This document shows, piece by piece, positions 1-5,963 of a DNA stretch of 7,978 nucleotides. The translations under genes and the position numbers were made by a program. This DNA is from an uncultured Bacilli bacterium (GTDB lineage Bacteria; Bacillota_I; Bacilli_A; RFN20; CAG-826), in the NCBI GenBank assembly GCA_944342125.1, contig CALVMF010000052.1:1-7978 (forward strand), written 5' to 3'. The stretch's first letter is position 1; every line of letters begins with the position of its first letter. Under the pieces are notes generated by a model. That model ran no database searches and had not been told where the DNA came from. It saw nothing but the letters and a program-made list of their open reading frames with translations.

Positions 1-1
1 A

Positions 2-670
2 AAAATGGAATAGCGTCTTAAGAGAATGTATCGTTCCTTAGATAGAAGAGTCCATCCACGCTTTAAAGGTGATCCAACTTTAAAATCTAATAACTACATC
101 AAGCAAACTTTTAAAATTGCTAGTTTTCATAAAAGAATTAAAGAAACCCGAAATGATTACTTAAATAAAGTAGCATCTTTTTTAACTAGAAATTTTTCAG
201 CAATCTGTATGGAAAATCTAGATATTAAAGAAATGCAACAAAAGAAAGGGATTGCAAAGGCTGAAAATGATTTAGCTTTCTTTGAACTTGAAAAGAAGAT
301 TAAATTTAAATCCGATTTATTTAAACACACTTTTGTTCTTGCAGATAGATATTATCCAAGCTCAAAAAGATGTGTTAAATGTGGTTCAATTAGAGAAGAT
401 TTATCGTTAAAAGACAGGGTATACAGATGCCCTAGCTGTGGCTTTGAAATTGACAGAGATTTTAATGCTGCTTGTAATCTCTTTAAATATATGAAGAAAA
501 AAATAGGGTGGGGCACATCCAAATTTACGCCTATTGAACTTGATAAATTAGTAAACGATTGTATTAAAAATAAAATAATTTATTATTTTCAAACAATAGG
601 AAATGTTCAATATAATGACAACAAACTTTTAAACCATGGGTTAAAAGCTAAAGTGTTGTCAGCGTATTGA
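2..670 (+). pseudogene. tnpB: TnpB (IS200/IS605 OrfB) RNA-guided nuclease, C-terminal part, interrupted by a TAG stop
   Basis: TnpB proteins are RuvC-fold nucleases of IS200/IS605 transposons that cut DNA using a guide RNA from the element's right end. The window holds only the C-terminal part. Counting from the ATG at 26 (214 residues), I see the basic region before RuvC-II, the RuvC-II motif around ICMENLDI with catalytic Glu63, a zinc finger with Cys116/Cys119 and Cys135/Cys138, and the RuvC-III motif IDRDFNAA at 142-149. RuvC-I and the N-terminal domain lie outside the window. The same frame continues upstream of 26 as K-M-E-stop-R-L-K-R, which resembles the family's usual basic stretch, so the TAG at 11-13 looks like a nonsense change inside the gene. 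The ATG at 26 has at best a weak AAGAGA upstream and is probably not a native start. Family assignment is secure; loss of function is inferred, because a C-terminal product or a sequencing error cannot be excluded. Confidence 0.85.
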
Positions 671-806
671 TTGTATTCCAGAATTAGTATTAATTTTTAG
701 GTAGGAATACTACCAAATACATGGTTGTGGAGGCTATATAACATGTTTCGGTAGAAACGTGATGCCGTTGAAGCAACAAATCGTACGTTTGTGAAGCAAC
801 TTTGTT
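671..806 (+). ncRNA. Probable IS200/IS605 right end with omega-RNA 3' part (structured, boundaries uncertain)
   Basis: In IS200/IS605 elements the guide RNA of TnpB is read from the 3' end of tnpB and the adjacent right end. This stretch holds several foldable elements in that position. GGTAG (700-704) pairs with CTACC (710-714) around loop GAATA. GTATTCC (673-679) is perfectly complementary to 704-710, so the loop could form a pseudoknot with 674-678. CATGTTTC (742-749) pairs with GAAACGTG (754-761) around GGTA, with one G-T pair, and GGC (732-734) can pair with GCC (764-766) outside it. GTTG (767-770) pairs with CAAC (774-777). ACAAA (776-780) pairs with TTTGT (788-792). I cannot fix the exact end of the element or where a guide would begin; covariation or homologous right ends would be needed. 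Confidence 0.45.
769..800 (+). repeat. Direct repeat TGAAGCAAC, two copies 23 nt apart
   Basis: TGAAGCAAC occurs at 769-777 and again, unchanged, at 792-800. The first copy forms the 3' side of a small GTTG/CAAC hairpin. The A-rich and T-rich flanks (AACAAA 775-780 and TTTGTT 801-806) are complementary, so several alternative folds are possible. It sits where the transposon right end is expected and may be part of the recognition structure or mark the junction with host DNA. Confidence 0.5.
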
Positions 807-820
807 AATGTTTATTAAGA

Positions 821-849
821 TTGACAAAAATCAAGTTTTTGTTTAAAAT
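821..849 (+). promoter_or_regulatory. Sigma-A-type promoter of hipBA
   Basis: A perfect -35 hexamer TTGACA (821-826) is followed after exactly 17 bases by TAAAAT (844-849), five of six matches to TATAAT. Transcription would begin near 855-858, two to five bases before the ATG at 860. The spacer contains an inverted repeat, CAAAAA (825-830) and TTTTTG (836-841). ATAA (851-854) and TTAT (858-861) form a second short dyad at the start site. These are candidate operators for the HipB repressor, which in known hipBA operons binds its own promoter; the actual operator is not proven by sequence alone. Confidence 0.7.
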
Positions 850-859
850 TATAAACGTT

Positions 860-1168
860 ATGAAGAAAGAACCTGTTAACTTACCACGTCAAATGGCAAT
901 ATTAAAGTCACTTGGTCAGAATATCAAAATGGCCCGATTACGTCGTGGTTTCACTATGGAACTCATTTGTGAAAGAGCAGATGTATCTAGGACAACATTA
1001 TGGCAGATTGAAAATGGTTCGCCTAATGTTGCAATTGGTCATTATGTTAATGTCCTTCATGCAATAGGCGGATTTGAAAAAGATTTACTATCTGTAGCTA
1101 GCGATGATGCTTTGGGAAAAACCATTCAAGATTACAATCTTATAGTTCATAAGAGAGGTCGAAAATGA
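860..1168 (+). CDS. hipB: HipB-like XRE-family antitoxin/repressor
   Basis: This is a 102-residue helix-turn-helix protein of the XRE/Cro family. Residues about 18-75 form the DNA-binding fold: a first helix around LGQNIKMARLRRG, then MELICERADV, then the recognition helix SRTTLWQIENG (43-53), which carries the typical S-R-x-x-L-x-x-I-E-N-G pattern. The C-terminal tail is basic (HKRGRK). In known HipBA pairs HipB binds and neutralises the HipA kinase and represses the operon. Here it precedes hipA and overlaps it by ATGA, fitting that role. I chose the ATG at 860. An in-frame TTG at 821 is itself the first base triplet of the -35 box and would lie outside the transcript, and neither has a Shine-Dalgarno sequence, so the mRNA is probably leaderless. 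An ATG at 893 would still include the whole HTH. Family assignment is firm; pairing with HipA is inferred from position. Confidence 0.88.
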   Translation: MKKEPVNLPRQMAILKSLGQNIKMARLRRGFTMELICERADVSRTTLWQIENGSPNVAIGHYVNVLHAIGGFEKDLLSVASDDALGKTIQDYNLIVHKRGRK

Positions 1169-2385
1169 AATATCTAAAGGAAGTCGAATTATACTTTGAA
1201 AAAAGAATTGTTGGAACAATTTTTTTCGAGTATTTCAACGATAAAGAAATTATATCTTTTTCATTTTCCGATAAATATTTGATTGACCCAGTTAAAAATC
1301 TAATATTGGACCCAAATTTATCTTTATATCAAGGGCGACAATATGCAAGCGATAAATCATCTTTTGGATTTATTAACGATATGTTGCCAGATAGATGGGG
1401 CAAAGCGCTCATAAGAAAAAAGATTTGTTCTGAGACAAATAATTCCTCTCAACAAATTTCCACGTATGACTATTTAACCAATGTGAATGATGAACTAAGA
1501 AGCGGTGCTTTAAAACTTTCTTCGCTAATGAATGAAGACAAGTTATCAAATTCAGTACCACTTATGTTAAATATAAGTGATGTTGAGAAAGAAGCCGTTA
1601 AATTTAATAGCGATTATTTGACTAAGACGAATATTGATTTATTAATTAGTCCTGGTTCTTCGCTAGGAGGAGCAAGACCTAAATCTAATTGTCTTGATGA
1701 AAATAACGAGCTATGGATAGCCAAGTTCCCTTCTAAAAATGACGTAATAGATGTTGAAAACTGTGAATGCGCAATGTTCAAGTTAGCTAAATTATCAGGT
1801 ATCAATGTCCCAGATTTTAAGGTTAATAAGCTCTCAAGATATGGTTCAACTTTGTTTAGTAAGCGTTTTGATAGAAAAAATGAGAAAAGGCTTCATTTTA
1901 TTTCTGCAATGACTTTACTAGGAGCAGAGGATGGCGAAAATGACAACTATTCATATCTGGACTTAGTCTCATTAATTAAGGCGTATTCCTCAAAACCAAG
2001 TGATGACTTAAAAGAGTTGTATCGACGCATAGTTTTTAATTCTTTGCTTCTAAATTGCGACGACCATTTAAGGAATCATGGTTTTTTAATGGACGAAGAA
2101 AATAACTTATCTTTGTCCCCAGCTTATGATTTAAACCCTATTTTGGAGAAAGCGCATCATGCAATTAAGATTGACAACTATAGTTCATCTCCAAGTAGAG
2201 AGACGTTATTAAATATCAGCAAATTTTTTATGCTCAGCAATGAAGAAGCTGATTTACTTATTCAAGAAATTAAAGGTGTGATTAATAGTAATATTAATTG
2301 GATTTTTAAATATTATCATTTTAATAAAGCTGACCAAAATTACTTTTTAGAGTGCTTTAAGAAAGGGCAATCTTTATTTAACTGA
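1165..2385 (+). CDS. hipA: HipA-like serine/threonine kinase toxin
   Basis: This 406-residue protein matches the usual length of a single-chain HipA. Residues about 1-115 resemble the N-terminal subdomain 1 (VGTIFF near 16, FGFINDMLPDRWGKAL at 67-82). The C-terminal kinase part contains SSLGGARPK (165-173), the Gly-rich loop in which Ser166 aligns with the autophosphorylated Ser150 of E. coli HipA. It also has the ATP-binding Lys187 (WIAKFP), the catalytic DDHLRN (Asp300, Asn304) and the metal-binding PAYDL (Asp322), so the enzyme should be active. E. coli HipA phosphorylates glutamyl-tRNA synthetase and arrests growth; the target here is not shown. Because the N-subdomain is present, this is the two-gene HipBA type and not the split HipBST type. 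The start overlaps the hipB stop (ATGA), and AGAGG at 1154-1158 inside hipB is a good ribosome site six bases upstream, implying coupled translation. It ends in tandem stops, TGA TAA. Confidence 0.93.
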   Translation: MKYLKEVELYFEKRIVGTIFFEYFNDKEIISFSFSDKYLIDPVKNLILDPNLSLYQGRQYASDKSSFGFINDMLPDRWGKALIRKKICSETNNSSQQISTYDYLTNVNDELRSGALKLSSLMNEDKLSNSVPLMLNISDVEKEAVKFNSDYLTKTNIDLLISPGSSLGGARPKSNCLDENNELWIAKFPSKNDVIDVENCECAMFKLAKLSGINVPDFKVNKLSRYGSTLFSKRFDRKNEKRLHFISAMTLLGAEDGENDNYSYLDLVSLIKAYSSKPSDDLKELYRRIVFNSLLLNCDDHLRNHGFLMDEENNLSLSPAYDLNPILEKAHHAIKIDNYSSSPSRETLLNISKFFMLSNEEADLLIQEIKGVINSNINWIFKYYHFNKADQNYFLECFKKGQSLFN

Positions 2386-2446
2386 TAATTTGACAAATTT
2401 TTACTATTTAAGTTGAAATTGGGTTTATATTTGCGAACTTTTTTTG

Positions 2447-2478
2447 ATATCTATGACAATTTTGTCATGTACAGATAT
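2447..2478. repeat. Bipartite inverted repeat downstream of hipA
   Basis: ATGACAA (2453-2459) and TTGTCAT (2462-2468) form a perfect 16-base palindrome. It is enclosed by ATATCT (2447-2452) and its complement AGATAT (2473-2478), with four extra bases (GTAC) on the 3' side. As RNA this gives a 12-bp stem with one bulge. There is no T-run after it on either strand, so it is not a standard terminator. It could be a protein-binding dyad or a transcript-end structure; chance is less likely than for the other A/T-only repeats because two nested arms match. Confidence 0.55.
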
Positions 2479-2715
2479 TAAGATAATATTAAAATTTACT
2501 AATTTAATATTTTCAAGAATTTAAGACAAATTGTGTATAAATAGAAATTAAAGGGTTTTTAAAATTAGCTCTTTTTAAATCAAAAGTCTGCAAAAGTAAA
2601 CTTATTTTTTATTAAAAATTGTCAATGAAAATAAATTTTGAAATTTTTTATGAAAATAAAATTTAAAGATAAAATAGCTTTATTTTTTTGTCTTTGTATA
2701 CGATTTTTCAAAGTG

Positions 2716-2745
2716 ATAGCATTTTTATGAAATAAAAATCGCTGT
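2716..2745. repeat. Inverted repeat upstream of the lipoprotein gene
   Basis: ATAGC (2716-2720) plus ATTTTTAT (2721-2728) is complementary to ATAAAAAT (2732-2739) plus GCTGT (2741-2745), with loop GAA and one unpaired C at 2740. The stem is about 13 bp including one G-T pair. It lies some 60 bases before the start codon, in the likely promoter or 5' leader, so it may be an operator or a leader hairpin. No T-tract follows it. Confidence 0.5.
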
Positions 2746-2806
2746 TAATGTGTCTATTTATGTATAACATAAATAACCTTTTGTAATTAAGGGCGGAGGA
2801 TTCGAA

Positions 2807-5800
2807 ATGAGAAGAAAGAAGAACTTGTTGATCTATAGTTTGGTACTTGGCGGAGTCGTATTACCTTCTCTTGCTTCTTGTGGACCTGAAGAAGGCCAGC
2901 AAAGTGAGAATACACAATTTATCATTGAGGTTGGGGAATATGATGAAAATGCTGGTAAAGTTTCTTTAACTAATACAAGTGGCGATATCAATATAATTAG
3001 TGAAGTTGATGTTACAATCATCGCTTTTGAAGGATATAAAGTTACTAGTATAAAGTTTAATGGCACAGCCTTAGATGCTAATACATTGAGTTTCAAAGTA
3101 AGACCTACTAAAGGTACTAACACATTGGATGTAGTATTTGAAGAAGATACTTTAGAAGAAACTCCTGTTGAAAATTTCACAATTAAAATTGAATCAACAA
3201 ATGGCGGAACAATAAGCGCTGATAAATTAAGTGGTGTTCCTGGTGAAACTGTTAATTTAGTTGTTACACCTGATAATGGATATGAGTTAATTTCCTTGAT
3301 TATTAATGGAACTGCTGTTGATCCAAATACCAGATCGTTTGTCGCAATTAAAGGCGAAAATGTTGTGCGTGGTGCTTTTAGTGAACTTCCTAAAACTTAT
3401 AACATCGTGGTCGAGGAAACCGAAAACGGCGTTTTAACTGTAGGTAAAAATAGTGGTACTGTTGGAGAAACTGTTAACTTTACTATAGAAGCTAATGAAG
3501 GTTATGAACTTTCTAAAATTGTTATTAATGGAAAAGCGGTCGATAATAGCGTTCGTAGTTTTATCCCAGTTGAAGGCAATAACTATTTAAGAGCTGAATT
3601 TAAGTTAATAGAAACAGAACCTGAACCAGAGCCAGAGCCTGAGCCAACCGAAGATACTTTTGATATTTCAGCTACAAGCACTAATGGAGGAAGTGTTAGT
3701 GTTGATAAAACAAGTGGCAAAGTTGGTGAAAGCGTTAATATAACTTTAACTGCAGATCAAGGTTATGAAATCTATTCTTTATCAATTAATAACGAATTTG
3801 TTCCTGTTGACACGGCAACATTTACTCCTAAAAAAGGTTCTAATACGATTCATGCTTCTTTTAAAGAGATTGAAGTTAGCGATAGTTACTTTACAATCGA
3901 CGTAATTAATAATGAAGGCGGAGAAGTTAACCTTGATAAATATGAAGGTGAAAAAGGCGATACCGTCAATGTTTCGATTGTTCCTGAAGTTGGATATGAA
4001 GTAGTTGGTATAACTGTAAATGGCGTTCCTAGAAGACTTGATCAATTAGAATTTACATTTAGACCAGTTAAAGAAGGAACTTCAACCATTGAAGTAACCT
4101 TCGCTAAAGTTGAAATTGATTTAGACCAAGGTTTAACTTTTGAAGGATTTGAATATCCAAATCATTCTGATTTTGCTAGCGAAGAAGACTTCTTAGATTA
4201 TATTTGTGACTTTATATCTGAATTCTATCCAAATATGAATGAAGAAGTTACAAAGGAAAACTTTAGAGCTTTAGATTTATATAATTCTTTCGTGGTTCGT
4301 TATGGATTCACTAAACAAGTCTTAGATGTTAGATTAAGACAAAACATGAACGAAGAAATAGTTGCTTTATTTAATAAGACTTCATTAAGCGATATCACAC
4401 TTGAAGAATGTAAGACTATATCTTCTTTCCTTGTAAGCTGTGCTCACGATTTAGATTTACCACAATTTGCTGGTGTTGTTAGCTTCTTAAGTTATGGAAT
4501 GATTGTTGGCTATTCTTCAAAAGGCGATTTAACTAATGTCTATAACTATAATAGAATGGGCTTCTTAGATGGAGCAAAAGAACAATTTAAGAATAATCAA
4601 ACTATTGTAAGCTACATTAACGAACTTCAAAGCGGGAGTAATGTCGATATTAAAGACAATATTGCTGATTTCCAGAAAGTAACAGATGTCTTTAGTGAAA
4701 TCATATATCGCGCTGCTAAAGAGTTAGTCAATCTTGAAGGTGGACTTTATACAGCAGATGCAGTAGCTTCCTTAATGTATAACGCTTTAGGAATCTTTAC
4801 TGATTTAACAGACGAAGGTGATAATTTTGTTGCAACCGATGAGATGTTTAAAGATCTTTTAAGCTTTGTTAAAGATGTTTTAAATTTAACTAGCTTCTCT
4901 AAAGAATCTTTCTATAAGATTTGTGATGCTTTATCAAAAGCAAAAGATCCAATTTCAACGATTTCTCAAATCTTACCTGCAACTGAAGGAAGATTCTATT
5001 ATTCATCCTTAAAAGAAGTTTTCGACTTATTAAATGAGAATAAAGATACTGCTTATTATTTATTACGCTTATTAAAAGAAACTTCATTACTTGTTGAACC
5101 TAACATTGTTGATACAATTGTTTCTCTTGTTAGCTCTCCTGATTTAGAAAACGATAAAAAGAGTGCAATGATTTTTGTTTTAATTGCTCAAAAATTTGGT
5201 GCAGCTTTAGAAAAGATGGATGTGTCTTTACCAGGGACCATTGATTTAATCAAAAATTCTGGTGTTTTCTTAACTGAATTTAGGGAAATCATTACTTCTG
5301 GAGTTAGAAGTGGCGTTACAAGTGAAAATGCTTTCGATATGGAATATGTCGTTAACTTAATCCTTGAAGCTTCAAGTAAAGATTATAATGCTTTAACTAA
5401 TGAAGAAATTACGATGTATAACGAAGCCTTAAATAACTTAAAGACTTTCTTCACTCCAATTGAAAAGGATGAGGAATCTTATAGTGTTAGTTTTGATCGC
5501 TACTATAAAAAGAATGAAGCACTTAATTTGAAAGTTTTAGATGAAGAAGGAAACGATGTTACTAGCTTAGTTAATGTTGAAGACTTTGATACTTCTAGCA
5601 TTGGCTATAAACGAGTTTGTTTAACTTTCCCTAACTCAACCGTTTCTTATTTTTCATATTATGTCAACTATTCAGGAATGGTAATGGATGATGTAACTTT
5701 AACATTTGAATTAAACGAAGTAGTTAATCCAAATATTGAGTTAATCTTTAGAAGCGATGAGCATCCAGAAGGGATTAAAGAAAACTTCTTAACTGGAGTA

Positions 5801-5896
5801 AATGCTGGTTTTAATACCTCAGAAAAAGGCGAATTTTATACTTATCGTCAAGATGATAGTGGCGATTACTTCTTTGTAAAATATCGTGTTATTTAG
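2807..5896 (+). CDS. Large repeat-containing surface lipoprotein
   Basis: The 1029-residue product starts with MRRKK, a hydrophobic stretch (about 7-20) and the lipobox LASC with Cys25, so it should be exported and lipid-anchored. Residues about 38-434 hold five repeats of roughly 70 residues (38-112, 124-192, 197-267, 284-353, 361-434). Each has the pattern N-G-G-x-(I/V)-x(8)-G-x-x-G-(E/D)-x-V-N then G-Y-E...I-N-G, ending in a beta strand; this resembles the InlB B-repeat-like bacterial repeat family. A Glu-Pro spacer (271-280) splits repeats 3 and 4. Residues about 440-885 look mostly helical and I do not recognise them. Residues about 891-957 resemble a bacterial Ig-like domain (LDEEGNDVTSL, then D-T-S-S-I-G-Y-K), followed by a beta-rich tail. 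There is no C-terminal sorting signal. The start is set by GGAGG seven bases upstream. Substrate or ligand is unknown; a role in adhesion or envelope structure is inference. Confidence 0.88.
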   Translation: MRRKKNLLIYSLVLGGVVLPSLASCGPEEGQQSENTQFIIEVGEYDENAGKVSLTNTSGDINIISEVDVTIIAFEGYKVTSIKFNGTALDANTLSFKVRPTKGTNTLDVVFEEDTLEETPVENFTIKIESTNGGTISADKLSGVPGETVNLVVTPDNGYELISLIINGTAVDPNTRSFVAIKGENVVRGAFSELPKTYNIVVEETENGVLTVGKNSGTVGETVNFTIEANEGYELSKIVINGKAVDNSVRSFIPVEGNNYLRAEFKLIETEPEPEPEPEPTEDTFDISATSTNGGSVSVDKTSGKVGESVNITLTADQGYEIYSLSINNEFVPVDTATFTPKKGSNTIHASFKEIEVSDSYFTIDVINNEGGEVNLDKYEGEKGDTVNVSIVPEVGYEVVGITVNGVPRRLDQLEFTFRPVKEGTSTIEVTFAKVEIDLDQGLTFEGFEYPNHSDFASEEDFLDYICDFISEFYPNMNEEVTKENFRALDLYNSFVVRYGFTKQVLDVRLRQNMNEEIVALFNKTSLSDITLEECKTISSFLVSCAHDLDLPQFAGVVSFLSYGMIVGYSSKGDLTNVYNYNRMGFLDGAKEQFKNNQTIVSYINELQSGSNVDIKDNIADFQKVTDVFSEIIYRAAKELVNLEGGLYTADAVASLMYNALGIFTDLTDEGDNFVATDEMFKDLLSFVKDVLNLTSFSKESFYKICDALSKAKDPISTISQILPATEGRFYYSSLKEVFDLLNENKDTAYYLLRLLKETSLLVEPNIVDTIVSLVSSPDLENDKKSAMIFVLIAQKFGAALEKMDVSLPGTIDLIKNSGVFLTEFREIITSGVRSGVTSENAFDMEYVVNLILEASSKDYNALTNEEITMYNEALNNLKTFFTPIEKDEESYSVSFDRYYKKNEALNLKVLDEEGNDVTSLVNVEDFDTSSIGYKRVCLTFPNSTVSYFSYYVNYSGMVMDDVTLTFELNEVVNPNIELIFRSDEHPEGIKENFLTGVNAGFNTSEKGEFYTYRQDDSGDYFFVKYRVI
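2918..4108 (+). repeat. Five tandem InlB B-repeat-like units in the lipoprotein
   Basis: The units lie at about 2918-3142, 3176-3382, 3395-3607, 3656-3865 and 3887-4108. Units 2 to 4 are most alike, sharing S-G-x-V/P-G-E-x-V-N and G-Y-E cores. Unit 1 is the most divergent and lacks the NGG start. Identity is at the protein level; the DNA has diverged, so these are old duplications and not a recombining array. Confidence 0.8.
3617..3646 (+). repeat. Glu-Pro dipeptide repeat (five units)
   Basis: Five consecutive Glu-Pro codons pairs encode a rigid, acidic extended linker between repeat units 3 and 4 of the lipoprotein. The synonymous codons vary (gaa/gag, cct/cca), so it is not a simple perfect DNA repeat, though slippage remains possible. 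Such spacers typically hold domains away from the membrane. Confidence 0.8.
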
Positions 5897-5950
5897 AAAA
5901 AATAATTGAGTTTTGCAGGAATTTTTAAAAGAAATATAGAGTATTTAGTT

Positions 5951-5954
5951 GGAG
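5951..5954 (+). promoter_or_regulatory. Ribosome binding site GGAG that selects a TTG start
   Basis: GGAG lies nine bases before the TTG at 5964 and only three before the TTG at 5958. The in-frame stop TAA at 5955-5957 rules out any start further upstream. Normal spacing favours 5964. No in-frame ATG occurs until 6300, which would delete the first membrane helix. Confidence 0.65.
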
Positions 5955-5963
5955 TAATTGATT

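Larger units (their letters stand above)
2386..2806. other. 421-bp AT-rich intergenic region, no gene seen
   Basis: No plausible protein, tRNA or rRNA is visible on either strand. It contains two conspicuous inverted repeats (listed separately) and a weaker A/T one, AAAGATAAAA (2665-2674) with TTTTGTCTTT (2686-2695). No hairpin here is followed by a clear T-tract, so I cannot call a terminator for hipA. It should hold the promoter of the following lipoprotein gene. The best -10 candidate is TATAAC (2763-2768), but no good -35 stands at the right distance, so this is weak. GGAGG at 2795-2799, seven bases before the ATG at 2807, is a strong ribosome binding site for that gene. Confidence 0.6.

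Noticed and set aside
769..800. CRISPR-like array from the repeated TGAAGCAAC
   Set aside because: Only two copies of nine bases, inside a transposon-end structure, with no cas genes.
821..859. Upstream TTG as hipB start
   Set aside because: The TTG is part of the -35 hexamer, lacks a ribosome site, and the extra 13 residues fit no HTH feature.
1614..1805. Reverse-strand open frame inside hipA
   Set aside because: It lies entirely within a clear kinase gene on the other strand and shows no family features.
1165..2385. Split HipBST-type system
   Set aside because: HipA has its N-terminal subdomain in the same chain and no separate HipS gene is present.
2447..2478. Intrinsic terminator of hipA
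   Set aside because: No T-tract follows the stem on either strand, and the stem is mostly A/T.
2833..3180. Reverse-strand open frame opposite the lipoprotein 5' end
   Set aside because: Antisense of a well-supported coding sequence; low-complexity Ser/Val/Leu product and no ribosome site.
3782..4045. Reverse-strand open frame within the lipoprotein repeats
   Set aside because: Shadow of the repeat-coding strand with no recognisable protein features.
4899..5087. Reverse-strand open frame within the lipoprotein helical region
   Set aside because: Shadow frame; no start signal and no family resemblance.
5958..5963. TTG at 5958 as start of the last gene
   Set aside because: Only three bases separate it from GGAG, too close for normal initiation; the difference is two residues.
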